Positions 48,917-63,313 of a stretch of DNA of 64,000 nt are shown here, one piece after another. Source of the stretch: Psoroptes ovis (taxonomy: Eukaryota > Arthropoda > Arachnida > Sarcoptiformes > Psoroptidae); contig PQWQ01000002.1 in the NCBI GenBank assembly GCA_002943765.1, forward strand, positions 1,922,001-1,986,000, written 5' to 3'. Position 1 is the first letter of the stretch. The number at the start of each line of letters is the position of its first letter. Made by a program: the position numbers and the translations under genes. Under the pieces are notes generated by a model, which searched no databases, was not told where the DNA came from, and saw nothing but the letters and a program-made list of their open reading frames with translations.

Positions 48917-51900
48917 CGGAGAAGGCCCAAGCTAAACTAAACAAAAGCGAAATTCACAATCGTATTTTTTTCAAATAATCATTAAATTTTTGTTAAGTAA
49001 TGAAAAATTTAAACAACAAACATATATTTTGATTATTACGATTATTATTTATTAACAAACAAAAAACGTATAGAATATATAATAATGAAATATAAATGAA
49101 ATGTGAAAACAAAAATTGTTCAAATTTCAAATTTAAGAGAAGCAAAATCTAAAAAAAAATTGAAATCTAAAAATTTTGAAATTTGAAAATGGAATGGGCC
49201 ATTTTTTTCATTTCATATCGATGGTCAATTCAATTCAATAATAATAAGTCTGAAATTACAATTTTAAATACAAAAAAAAAAATTGAAATTTGCACATTGA
49301 AATTGTGTTTATTACGAGTGTATGCGAGCGTTTGTGAATGTCTTGGAACAGCAAATATAATTTTAAAATGTGAATTTTGAATTGGTGAATTTCCCGATTG
49401 CAAATAAAAGTTTAATATCATATTCAATTCACATATTCTGACCATTACGCGAATATGCAGTCAAAAGAATTGAGGTGTGTCAAGTTTGAAAGTTTTTTTT
49501 TCAAATTCAATTTCAATAAAATTATTTAAAAGTTTGAATTGAATTCAATTCTCTTTTCAAGAATAAATTTCGAAATTGGAAAATTCAAAATTGAAATTTT
49601 CGATTCTTTTGTTGTTTAAAAATCAAAACACAAACAAGATGCATGATGCACGAAATTCCATCAATTTAAAATTGAATTTTTTCAATGAATTTAGATGTTT
49701 TGAATGGAGAATGAAAGTATAAAACGAAATCGTTTCAATTTAAAATCAGAGAATAACAAAAAAATAATGAAACTTTTCATTTTTCGCGATTCTTTTATCA
49801 AATTTCATTGGCTTCATTTATTTTTTTTTTTTTTTTTTTTTTGTTTGAAAATGGCAAATAATAATAAAAAAATTGAAATAAAATTTTCAATTTCAAATGT
49901 TTAAACAATTTTTTTCTCGATAGAATCATTATTTTTCAACAATATTAGAAGTGCGAGAGTTTTTGGAACATCCCATGTATATTTGGGCAAATATTGGTAA
50001 TAATAATATGGAATAAAATACAAATAAAATTTTTCATTTTATTCAATGGAGGGGTAACTGGATCTCAACGCTGGCGATGTTTGCATAAATAATTCAAAAT
50101 AGAATGAAATGGAAATGTCAATGGTTGAGGATGAAGTTTCATTTCGATCTAATATATTTGAGAATATCGATTTTAGATTATTTTTTTCTGGATTGAATTG
50201 AAAATTTAAAATTTGAAATTTTGAATTTTAAATTGTAAAATTTTAAATTCAAATGACCATCCTATTTTTGAGATGTGGTGGTGAATGTTTTGTTGTAATG
50301 CAATTCATTCATGAATAAAATTAAATTGTTTATTCAAAATTTGAAATAAATGAAGAAAAATGACGATTGAAATGTAGACATTATCATTTCACATATCATT
50401 ATGGGTAATATATTGATGGTAACAATAAATGCGAACATCTTTTTTATAGAATTTCATCATGACTTTCGATGAAATTTTGGATATTTTCCCAAAAATTGAA
50501 ATTTTTAAATGTGAAAAATATCAAATCATTGGTAATTTGAATGGGTACCAGTGATTTATTTGTTACAGAAAAGCTGATTCTCAGAAACGATATCCTACAC
50601 ATTCATCTAGCATCAAAATCTGATAGATGAATGCAAGAAAAATTCGTCGATTCTACTGTTTACTTTGATAGGCAATAATATGACTACACAAACACGAAGA
50701 CACACACAAAATGTCACATGAAAAAATGCATCAATTCATGATCATAGCAAGATATTACCGATGGCATATGTATTTTACAGAAAAATCAGACCAAATAACA
50801 GAAAAAAATCAATTTTGAAATTTTAAATTTCTAAATACAAACATAAACCATTACTGATATGCCAAAACGATAATTATTACAATAGGAACAAATGAAAATC
50901 TGTTCTATTGTCTATTTTCTGTTTTTCTCTCTTCTTGTGTCTAATAATGAAACTAATGAAATCGAGAAATGTATTTTTTGGCCCTGGCTTTTTGTACTAA
51001 GCATAGTGGTTGTTTCGTTTGAAGATTTTAATGATAGAAATGGAAACAACAACAGCATCAACTACATCATTTGATCCAAGAGGAATCGCTCATTAAAAAA
51101 ATTTCATTTTTTTCATAAAAAAAATTCGTAAAATGTGAAATAAACCATAGGGAAAAAAAGTTTTTTTTGTTTTGTTTGTATGAGAAAAAAGTTGAATTGA
51201 AAGTTGATTTTGAAAGTTTTTCACCGAAATATCATGGAGATAATGTAAAAAATGAAAAAAAATTAATGAGTAGCCCAATGGACAATGATGTTAACGTTTG
51301 ATTCATTTTTTCAGTAAACGTTACTTGTTGTTGCTGTTGTTTGATCAATTGAATTCAAAATTTCAAACAACAACTGAATATAATGATCATTTGGTTTTTC
51401 ATGAACGTTATTTTACATCATTTAGAGTCGTTACTGGTCACACAAAAATCCATATTGCTTTTATTTTTTTTTTTTTTGAATTTTTTTTTTTTTTTTTTTG
51501 TTTCCATTGTTTTGATTGAAATTTAACAATTTTTTGAAAAATATAAGCATTTATGAAATTTATTTTCATATGTACATTTTAAATGAGAATTTAAAATGAG
51601 ATGAAAATAGATTTTTGAGAAAAAAACTATTAGCATCAAATTTTATCATTATTTGGTTTGAAAATCATTAAAAACCCAAATGGTAATGATAAATGGTAAT
51701 GATCATAGAAGATCATCATCATCTATGTTGGCATTTTTTTGGACAATAATGACCGCTTGAATACGTATAGGCAAGGTTGGTTTATAAAGATATTTATTGA
51801 CAAAAATAATTCTGTAAAACTCATTAAGAATATTGAAATTATACCCAAAAAATAACAGGAATATTTTAATCGAATACAGAATATTCAATCAAGAATGATA

Positions 51901-53340
51901 TTAATTTATTTATAACATTTGGAAAATAAAGGTAAATTATCATATGCATTTTGCCAATGTGATTGTAACATGGTAGGATGATACAATTTTTATAAATTCT
52001 AATTTATTTGATCTTTAATGATAATGACAATATTAATAATGATGATGATGATGATGATAATCATTGTATTCATTCATTCATATTAATTTATATCAGAAAC
52101 ATATGAATACAATGTGAATAAATAAACAAACCTAAACATAAAATAATAAAGGAAAAAAACTATGCTATGCATCAACGATCAATGATGATAATAATAATAC
52201 TAACGATAATGATAATGATGACAAACTTTAATGATCTTTTCATCAAACAAATGGAACATGTTGTTGTATCAAATCAACGACAACAACAACATTATTATTT
52301 GAATGAACATTTTCATTTTTTCTTCTTTTTTTTTCATGATGACTACAGACGAAACAAAACAAAAAACGTATACACTCTCTCGATTCATATTATTTTTAAA
52401 TGATTTTGATGATTATTTTCTTTTATTTTGTTACTGTCATTATGTATGTAACAATTAATGAATAAAACTGAATAAATAAATGAATGAATGTTTGAATAAA
52501 ATGACATGAACGACAAACAGGCAGGTCTCATTGTATTATCAGTCTTTTTTTTTCGTTTGTCGGGCACAAAATTGAACCGACCGAGAAACTGTTTTTTCGG
52601 TAAACTGGGAAACCTAGAGAGCAGTACCAAGTACCGCTATGATGATGATGATGATCATTGTGATTATAATAATAATGACGATAACCAAATGAAACCGACC
52701 AACAAAAAAAAATATATTGACTGAATAATAAACACACAGAAATGGTAAAATGTGCTCATCGTAACATTATGTTTATGATTATTCATTGACATTATTATGT
52801 AATATGCAATTTTTTTAGATAGATATATGCTGCATGCATAATGAAGTTTGAATAATGATAATGATAAAAATAATAATGATGAAAGCATATAGATAAAAAG
52901 ATAGATAGAAAAAGAGAGAGGGATAGAATGGTGAATTTTTGTATTTTCGCAAACATATATTACACAATAATAATGATGGTGATAATATTCAAAAATGAAC
53001 GAATATTTAAACCTAAAACCATTTATTATAATTAATATTATCATTGTATAATCATCGTTTCACAGAGAAAAAGAATTAAGATGAAGAATGAAAAATGTGC
53101 ATAGAATTCAAGATAGATTATTATAACAATAATTATAATAATAATTATCATTATTACGAGAATAAACAAACATACAAATGTATAATACAAATACAAACAA
53201 AATCTAACTCTCATATCGGTTATATAATCGCTAATAATTTGTATATTGTGTGTCACAAATGATCATTTTTTTCTTTTAAATATCATTCGCATACAAATTT
53301 CAATGAAATGATTATGATAATGATAATATTGTGCATTTGA
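48917..53340. other. Gene-free A+T-rich stretch
   Basis: Poly-T runs at 49821-49842 and 51481-51499, a small imperfect hairpin at 50600-50633, and ATG/ATC triplets near 52039-52060. The open frame at 52664-53044 (minus) is Phe/Ile/Tyr/Ser-rich without a recognised domain. Nothing else stands out. Confidence 0.35.
49821..49842. repeat. Poly-T tract (22 nt)
   Basis: Uninterrupted T run; no adjacent target duplication or retroposed sequence was recognised. Confidence 0.9.
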
Positions 53341-54197
53341 ATTTGCATAAAGATGTCATTAGTATTTGAATTTAGTGGACAAAAAAAAAATGAATAAATA
53401 ATTGAAAAAATAAACGATTTACTTGTGTTCAATGGAAGAGAAATATTATCAAATACACTATTGATACATGCGTCGCCACCTGGTGATTAAAAAATTCAAA
53501 AATGAATTATATTTTCCAATTTTAATTCGGAGAATTAAAGGAATAAGAAGAAAACCAGATTTAATTTTTTCTTTAATTTCAAAGGTATTTATTTATGATT
53601 TAATCATAAATGATTATTTAAAAAAAAAATATGAAGTATTTAAATATATGAACATGTTTTGAATCATTCATGGATTTTTTGATTTTTTTTCAAAACTTCT
53701 TATTATTTTGAAATCTTTTAATACCTGAATATAAAATATAAAAATAAATTTCTAATGATAATCATTATCAAATCGATACTAAATGATAGGATGGTGACGA
53801 TGATGATGATGTTTTATGAATATTAAAATGTGAATAAAAAGCAATAAATAAATGTCGAAGAAAAAGAAAATTAATGATAAATTCAAATCATGAAATGTGA
53901 AATTACGTGAAAGAAAAAATTCAAAAGACGAATCAAATATGCATCAATTTGATTGATAATGAATTTAATCATCAATTAATATTTATAATATATGAAAATT
54001 AATCATAATTAAAGCATATTTTCTTAAAGTTTGTGCAAAAAAATTCTTTTTTTCTTATTATTCTTTTCATATGAAAAAAAACGAAAGAGTTGACGACGAC
54101 AATTGAAATTGAATATTCATAAACGATTAATATCAAGGCGAAAAAAAAATGAAATGAGAAATTTCAAGCGAAATTCCATTGAAAACTAAGACATATA

Positions 54198-54278
54198 TTA
54201 GGTTGTCCCATAAGTTCTTGCCGTTTTTCGAATAAAAAAAAAATTTTAAAAAGGGCAAGAACTTATGGGACAACCCAA
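54198..54278. mobile_element. 81-bp mariner-type MITE
   Basis: Terminal inverted repeats of 31 bp (54198-54228 and 54248-54278) have two mismatches and begin TTAGGTTGTCCCATAAGT. This resembles mariner-family ends. The element is flanked by TA on both sides (54196-54197, 54279-54280), the target duplication of the Tc1/mariner superfamily. Only about 19 A+T-rich bases separate the arms, so it has no transposase and must have been moved in trans. Confidence 0.88.
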
Positions 54279-57200
54279 TACATTTGAAAAATTCATTTTT
54301 CAGGTGAAAAATATTTTCTTTCGAATAGAATGGATAATGATATGAAATTTGTTTTATGCAAATTTAATCTTTCAAAGATGAAAAAAATAATTTTCAGTTT
54401 TTTTGATTGCAAACACATTGCACAAGTGATCAACAAGAAAAAAAGATCAATTCATTTGATTAATTTATACAAATTCAAAATGTTGTTGTTGTTGTTGCTG
54501 TGGTTGAAAGGTAGTCTTTTTTTCCAAGTAAAAAAAATAATGAAAAAAAGAGTTGAAAAGCAAATTAATTTTCATTCCACGAAATGAAATCAAATGATAT
54601 TCACATAATAATAATAATATTAATGATACTGTCATCATCATCATGCACATAATTATCAACAAATTTTTATTCATTTTTTTGGTTTTTTTTTGTTAATTTT
54701 AATATCAAACGAATAAATCGAGTGAATGAATGCATGAATCTTTTGAAGATTTTTTGCATGCATCAAATGACAAAAAATCATCGATGACCATGACCATATG
54801 AAGTTATGAATATTGAAAGAGCGATTTTTGTTGTTGAATTCATAATAATTAAAATAATTATCATTCTGATTTGAATTTTATTCATTTTGCGAGATAATAA
54901 ACAGAGAAATTCTTCATTTGAATTTCATTTGAAATTCAATTAAATTTCGAGAAAAAAAGATATGAATAAATATTAAATTATTGAATATAATGATGTAAAT
55001 CGATGATGAATATTCATATGGACACAGTGATTGATAATGATGTTACACAAACACACAGCAACAAATGCATGCGTTTATCAATCATTGGAAATCTAGAATG
55101 AAATGAATTGAATTGAAAAAAAAAACCAGAAAAAAATGCAAATCAAATTCTCAAAATTAAAATTCTTCGAAAAAACCCTGTACACATTATCAATAGTTCT
55201 AGTCTATCTAGAGACATCTAATGTTTGTTGTATTAGTTACATTATTCAAAAATTTAAACTAGAAATAAATAACGATTAACGAAATGAAAATATTTTATTT
55301 GCAAAATAAAATATTTTAATCGAATAAATATTCTAATCAAGTTTTTTTCGATGCTTAAGGTAATACGTGCAACAGACACAAACCGGACAAATGTACAAAG
55401 AACAAATTTCTAGAAATGATTTGCATCTTGTTGCATACATCTAAGATATGTTTTAACTATTAAAATTGATCAAAGAAATCAGCGAAAAATAAAAAGATAA
55501 AATGAAAATAAAGCGATTACAGCAAATAATGACCAGTTTGTATGCAAATATAATGGTGCAATAAACAATTTTCAAATAATCATTTACAAAGCAATGAAAG
55601 AAAGATAAGCTTAAAAAAATTATTCAAAAAAAAACATCAATTTATATTACAATCATTATTATCATCAATAACAACATCAACGACAACAACATTAAAATCA
55701 TGATGGATTTATAAAAAAGTTTGGGTTTTTCTCCTACTTTTCAATACAAAAAAAAAAAAATAATAATAATCGCAGTTTGAAATGAAATAAATTGAAATGA
55801 TTTGCATAAAATCAAAATCATTATTAGCTTCATCACAATCATCATTATATTATATCAATGCTGTTTTGCATTCAACAACAAGTGTGTGCGTATTTCGATG
55901 TATATTAGATGTATTTTTATGTTTGAATTTATAATTTTTTTTCAAAACTAAACATAAAATATAAAATCATTTAAATCAAAATGGATAAAATGTTTTTTTT
56001 CTTCATTCATTTCAACCTTTACAAAGTGTTTTTCAAAGCATTAACTGAATCTTATTGATGAGAAAAAACGTATACAACTTGTATTGCTATTATTTGATTC
56101 ACTCATTCACTACACTTGAATTAACAGTAAAATCATTATTATTATTATAAGTTTTTCTCAGTATTTTCTTATAAAACGATAATCACTCATTTAACGCTAC
56201 AACAAACGTTGATGCTGATGTCGATGATGATGATGGTGAAAAATGAAATCATGAAATTCAAGAAAAATTGGTCGTTTTTTTTCGCTTTGTTTTGTTTTCA
56301 TGTAAATCATGTGCTTGAAATATTCTAATACATTTTGTCGGCAAAATTGATACAAGATTTAATCTGCATATACCTTGTTTCATTTTGTTTTTTATTTTTT
56401 GTTGTAATTTTTCGTATTAATGATTATAATAATAAAATCAAGCATTTTATATCAAAAAAAAAAAAAAAAAAAAAATGAAATAAAATAAAACAAGTTAAAT
56501 GTTTCATGACGACAAGTCACGGTTTTTAGCATCTTATTTCATTTGATTCAAGATTTTTTGAACTAGAAAAAGATTTATATTAATAATAATCACAATAATA
56601 ATGAACAGTTTCAATGAAATTTTGTTAATGTCGATGTTGTTACAGCAGTAGTTTTTAGATAAATATTTTAGATATTAATTTGTTTTATATATTAATTTCA
56701 CTACAAATTTTTTTTTCATTTTAAATTTCAATTTTGAATAAAATAATCATAATCATTAATATGGATTTTAATAAAAAATGAATTAACGTAAATGGAAAAA
56801 TGTAGATGATGATTGAAAGCAGAACAGAACAAAGCGAAAAAATCATTTTCAGCATCACGTTAAAAGGTTAATCGAAATGTGTGAAATGAATGTGTATGGT
56901 CAATACACAAAATAGCGGCAAATTAATCGAACTAAATTGAAAATGAGAATCAATGGAAATAAAGCCAACACAAATTTGAAACTAATCAATTGATTAATTT
57001 GTTTTTTTTTCGGATGATGGGGGATGCAAATTTCGATTTCAATTTGCCTGCACAATTTATTCAAATTAGTTCATCAATGCCGTGAATTCATTGATGATAA
57101 TGATGATATATTTTAATATTATGCATGTGTGACCATACGATTGAAAATTTTTCTTTGTTTTAAATGTTTATAAATTAAAAAAAAATTATTGAAATAATCG

Positions 57201-60200
57201 AAAAATTTCAATATTAGTCGCTAATTTACATTTAAATCATTATTATTCGGCCTTATATTAATACATCTTATTTTCAAACACGAATTGAAAATGAATACAA
57301 CGTGATTTTACTAATTTGTGAGTTTCGTTTCAATCATTCATTTATTTGAAACAGCAACAATAAAAATGAATTTCATTAATTTCAAATTTTAAAATTAATA
57401 TAATTTTCGCCCATTCCTACCTACACACTAACTAACTAACACACACACACACACATTTGATAAATGAATGGTCGGCAGTGATGATGATGATAATGATGAT
57501 GGGGGGACTGAATCGAGTAAATATTTCAAAGTAAACAATTAACAACGAGAAAAAAAACACGTTTTCTGTATATTTATGATGATTATGAAGAAAAAATGTT
57601 CATTATTATCAACACATATTGATAATAATTGATGGTCAAAAATAAGATATTTAGCAACATCGAACAGCCATACAACTTTGACAGACATTTAATACTTGAA
57701 AATATTTACATATTCTCATTTACATATTATCTACATAAATAAAACTGATAACATTGAATTTTTTTATGGAAAGAAAAAATTTTTTTGGCTATTTTTTTTT
57801 TTGAAAAGGAAAAAATTTGAATATATTCAAATGCTAAACTTGACTTGAATGGTAATGAATTGCCAACATATGTCAGTGACATTTTTTTTTTGGCTCAAAT
57901 AGAAGTAAATATTTTATTTTATTTATTATTACCTATGAAATGTGTGCATAACATATTAATGATACGCGCGTTTGATAATTTTTTATCATTTTTTTTCTGC
58001 GTTTAAAAAAAATCAATCCAGATTTGGCTTTTTTCTCCAAACTTAAAGAAATTCCTTCAATATGAATGTTTACGAAATCTATCGACCAACACACACAAAC
58101 ACCAGTCATTTGCATTTGTCACAACAAAAATATAAAAATTAAATACGAACAGCATGATATCGATTGCTTGAAGATGCAATTGATGATTTAAATGATGTAA
58201 ATCAATTTTTGAAAGCAAAAGAAAAAAAACATTTTTAAATGAAATAAAAATTTTTCAAATGATAATTAAAATAAAATAATCAAGAAAATCTGATATGAGA
58301 TATGTTTATCTGAAGAACACTGGGCAATAAACATCATTTACATATGAAATATACGAACAGCAAATACAAGAGAAAAACAAAAAATAGAACCAAATATTTA
58401 GGGTCAATATGATTACGATAATGGTGATAATAATAATGTTCAAGGTATCATTTAAAATTTTTTTTTTATTAATCAAGCTGATTGATCGAACATTGAACAT
58501 TAGTGAAATGAGAAGAAGAAGAAGAAGAAATAAAATCAGAGGCACCTGAAATTTTGTAATATAATATCACAAATAATGTACACTGATAATAATAAACATT
58601 GAATAACATGTACATCACCATATGTTTCAAATATTTATTTCATCATTTTTTTTTCATAAGAAATCTGAATATTCATAAAAAAAAGAATCTGAATATTACT
58701 TTGATTTAAGTTGAAAAATTAATCATTTTTGTTTTTCTATCCTTCGATACTAATGAAAACTCTATGAAATAAATAAATGGAATTGAAATAAAATTTAATA
58801 AATTCAATATTCAAATTCTTGTTTTTTTGATGTGACATAAGATCATCATCATTATTTCATATTTTGAATATTTTTGGCTTTTTTTTTAAAGCCAATGACG
58901 GCAATGGCCTTGGCAATATTATACATATGTATTCGTATGAAAATGATGAAATGAATAATTTCAAATTTTTTTATTCTTGATTCGAAGCAAAGCTTGAAGA
59001 AAATAATTTTACATGTCTAATTAATTATTAATCATTAAATCGCAAATCGTAGAGCGTAATCTTGCGTACATCAACAACAAACATCGATACCCCGCAAACA
59101 AAAATTTTAAAATGATTTTTAAAAATAAAATTCAAATATTGAAATGAAGCATTTGAAAAAAGTAGGAAAAATTGGTGAAAATATACACGATGCATCATCA
59201 TTATTATCGTCATTATCACAATTATTTTGCATTCATTTTGAAATATGAAATTAATATTTGCATATTATGTTCATTATTATGGAAAATTACATAAAATAAT
59301 ATTCAAAAAATGAAAAAAAATTAATAATCTCGCTGATAATTTCACATATTTCTTGAAGAAAAATTCTTGTTTCTCTGTGATGTGGATACCTGTGATACGT
59401 ATATGCAGATTAGATTATATAATTAAACAGGTATTCATTCAATCATTTTCGTTTTTCGTTCAACGTTTATTGATTTCTTATGATTAGTTTCTTTCTCTCT
59501 CAGGCACTCTCTCTTGATGAAATACATTTACATGACTAATTGTTAATCGTTTGGAGATCGACAGCCAGCAACAGCGTACAATAATTACGATTTAATCTTG
59601 AAACAAAATATGCATAAATGCAAGACAAAACAAAAAAAAACATCGTGCAGAAATTATTATTTTGCATCATTATTTTACATCATCAAAAAACGAAGAAAAA
59701 AAATGAAATTCATTAATCGAAAATAATGCAAATCATATCTGTACTTTCTTCTCTTGTTTCTCCAAATGTTCTCGATCATTTAATATCAGTGAAATAAAAT
59801 CAGTGAATCATTATTCAAATACGAACACACACGCATATGCACAGACACACAAAGTGCAAGGCTTTGCATTGTTTTGTTGCCTGTTTTACATAATTTTTCT
59901 TTTTGTTTTTTTGCATTCAAAATTCGGGTTTTTACACATTTTTTCCTTCATTTTCGATAGTGTCGATGCATTATTTGTCCATTTTCTTTGCACATTTTGC
60001 ATACATCATTTTCATTATTGTTCATCGACATTTGCATATTCACACTCCTTAACATTTTTTTGCTTGATTTTCACTCAATTTTTTTTTTTTTTTTTTATTT
60101 AATTTGATATTCAATGAATAAGAACGAAAAATTCAATTTATTACTTATTAAGACTATCACTATTTTCTGCTATCGCATTAAGATAATCAAGAAAAGAAAT

Positions 60201-63070
60201 TATTAAAATTAATAATTAATAATGAACATTGCTGCATTAAGACGAACGAACAAAGAAAAAGGACAAGGTTCGTTATACTTTGTTCATAATTGAATGAAAA
60301 AAAAAAAAGAAAATATGCATAATTATCATTAACATTCAATTCAATTAAACATTTCATTTTTCTTTATTTTTTTCTTTTTGGATTATCATGATCATCGCGA
60401 TATTATCTTAAGCATCATCATCATATACACCAACAAACATACAACAACAACAAATTAGAATTTATGCTAATCACCATTATTTTTCTTGTACTTTTTTCAT
60501 TATTGTTGATTTTTTTTTTTGCATAGATTTTAATTGTTTGAAAACATTTAGCATCTTCGTTTTTACAATGTGTGAATGTTTTTGTGTGTGTGTGTGCATT
60601 CAAAAACTATTGAAATAAATTTCGTATGAGAATTTGAGAAAAAAAAAAGATTTTTTTCGTTTATCAAAAACCAGGATTTACAAAATGCATAAATCGATAT
60701 CTTTGAATCTCAGCATTTTTGATCGTGTATGCTTGTATGTGTGCCTGTGCATTTTGTATCGATACTAGGAATCTTAAAATGATGGATTAGATATGGATTT
60801 TTGTTAATCTATACGATGGCAAGCAGTTGTTATTGCTGCTTGAGTAATGCTAATGATAATAATAATAATAACAAAATGATTTCATGTATCCTTTTTTCAT
60901 TTGAGAAGCTTATTTCATGTTTTTTGTGGTCGCCTTTTGTTTATTATGATTGCGATTGTCATAAAAGTTTTTTTAATTTATGAGAATTAAAATATTACAA
61001 TTTTGTCAAAGTAATTTTGAATTATTTATTCAAAAGGTGAAATAGAAATAATAATCAACATCATAGAAATTATCAATTCAATTGATGATGATTGAACGAG
61101 AGAAAATTTGCTTTTCATATTCGGTTTTTTTTATTGAATTTTCAATGAGAAAAATTTTTAAGACGAAAATAACATTCAAATCATTGATCAAAATCAATTC
61201 AATTATCATTTTTTTCGAATTTACAAATCAAATTAAGAATTCGATGGTAACAACGAGAAACAAAGTATATAAATTGTGAAAAAAAGAGTAAAATGATAAT
61301 CACAATTCATAATTCAATCATTCATTGATAACAATTAGAGATTACAATGTGTACAGTAGTCAAAGAAATTTGATTTTTTTCAAATTAAATGGTCTCAAGT
61401 GATGTGAATAACAAATGAAAAGTATTGGATGGGAAATGAAAAGCCATGAAAGATTTATGTAAAAAAAATAATGGTCAAAGATCTTATCATTAAGGTACAA
61501 ACGACTTACCCATAAATTTTTTTTTCTTGAATTCGCAAGATGAATTTTGGAGAAAAATTTTAAATCCACAAAAAATTGAATATTAAATTAAATTTTCACA
61601 ATCATTGAAATGCTGCAATAATTTTGTCAGCACAATGTAAATAGTTTGAAAAATTCACAATTGAATATGAATAATTAAAATTGATTTAAATTAAAAAACA
61701 GAAAATCAAATAAAATAAATTAAAAATTCTGTTTGGAATTGGAAAAACCATTTTTTTCGCTTTTTTTACATAAATTATTGTCATTAATTCAAGATGATAC
61801 ATATTATATAATTTTTAATGAATCTTGAATGAAATTTAAATTAAAATTCACGAACAAAAATAAAAGAGTAATTGAAAATTCAAATTCAAAATTTTCCAAA
61901 CACAAACTCAAAAAATAAAATAAAATAAAATGAAATTAAAAAAATTCAAATCATATTAAAATAAATATGAATTAAATTAAATGTGTGCAGCCACACAATA
62001 ATAACCACTAATGCTTAAACACACAAAAACTTTGTCAAGAACATTGACATGTGTTTATGAGTAAGCACAAAGAGATAGAGAGCGAGGGAAATCTTTCAGA
62101 AATCAAATATAATTGAATGATGATGATGTTTCAATATTTAAAATTATAATTGATAATAAAAATTATGGAAAAATTCTTGATTAATTTCATTTACAATTAT
62201 TATTATCATCTTCTTGCTTAATTAATCGATTGATCGATCATCATTATTATTGGTTTTTCTTTGCTTTTCTTGAAATGGAAATAATAATTTTTCAAGTGTT
62301 TGTTTTTCATTTGTTGGATTCAATAATCATTCACATGTTTATTGCTATTATTATCTCTACAAACGAAAAGAAAATGAAAATTACTAATGCAAATATTGAA
62401 ATATGGTAAATATCAACAACAGCAGCATCGACAGCGTCAACAAACAAATAAATAACTAAATTTCTGAGTAGAAAAAATGAACTTTTGTCATCAGAACTTG
62501 TAAATTTTGGATTGATATAATGTTCAGTTCATATTCATTGCTAAAATTTGTTCGAATAAATTTTCCATTGAAAAACAAATGAAAATTAGTCATAAAAAGA
62601 CAATGATAAATTTTAGATTGAAACAATCGATACATTTTAGCCAAAAATTTTCAAGAATATTGTAATCAATTTTTCATTTTTGTTGACACAAGTTGTTTGA
62701 CCGATAAGGTGCCACTGGCTTTAAATTCATTTTTATTAATATATTTGTTTGTATCATCAATTTTAATTTTCGTAGTAATTTTTGCAAGAAAAATAATGAT
62801 AATTATAATTAAATCAGCATTCACACCAATAATAATCATCATTATTTATTCTAAATTCTTATCTTAAAGGAAAACATTTATTACCGAAAGATTAACGGTT
62901 AATTTTAAGCATATGAAATCAAATCAAATCTAATAAAAAATTTGAAAATTTTGATGAGAAAAAAGAAAAACAACAAAATTATGAGATATGAATGAAATTT
63001 GTATGACTTATACTTTGACTCAGATAATTGATGATTGATTATGATTGTAAATAATTTAAACTTGCGGAGC
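54279..63070. other. Gene-free A+T-rich stretch
   Basis: Apart from the octamer motifs, it holds a 22-nt poly-A (56454-56475), AC repeats at 57439-57454, an 18-nt poly-T (60079-60096) and scattered ATT/ATC tracts. Open frames are short and compositional. No RNA gene was recognised. Confidence 0.35.
56454..56475. repeat. Poly-A tract (22 nt)
   Basis: Uninterrupted A run with no recognised retroposed gene next to it. Confidence 0.9.
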
Positions 63071-63313
63071 TGTTAGAAAGAAACAAACAAAATTATAAAT
63101 GCGCAGAAGCTGTGGGTATGCTTGCTGTAAACTGCGTTAACCACCCAGCTTAACATAACTTTTATTTATACAATTTGTAATTTGAAAATATTACAGTTTT
63201 TAACAAATTTTTAAGAAATTAATTAGCATACAATTAATTAATATAATGCGGGGAACATTATGTCAAATTAAAGACAAAACAAAGTACAAAATAATTCTAT
63301 ATAAATTCTAACA
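63071..63313 (-). repeat. 3' LTR of the copia element (243 bp)
   Basis: Bounded by the 8-bp inverted ends TGTTAGAA and TTCTAACA. On the minus strand it has TATAAATA with an overlapping AATAAA (63161-63170), usable as TATA box or polyadenylation signal. The boundaries rest on TG..CA ends and on the adjacent polypurine tract, since the second LTR is not in the window. Confidence 0.8.

Larger units (their letters stand above)
53341..62394. promoter_or_regulatory. Cluster of 12 exact octamer (ATGCAAAT) motifs
   Basis: Exact ATGCAAAT or ATTTGCAT copies start at 53341, 54356, 55136, 55419, 55542, 55800, 57024, 58108, 59256, 59726, 60030 and 62387. Reading the rest of the window for the same 8-mer gave only four (5828, 7482, 27175, 46755). 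The octamer is the classic site of POU-domain factors. The cluster lies on the upstream side of the left-edge minus-strand gene, about 52-61 kb from its start codon. A distal enhancer is a reasonable inference; nothing here proves function. Confidence 0.45.

Noticed and set aside
52664..53044. 126-codon minus-strand frame, hydrophobic
   Set aside because: Phe/Ile/Tyr/Ser content follows A+T bias; hydrophobic stretches arise trivially from T-rich codons.
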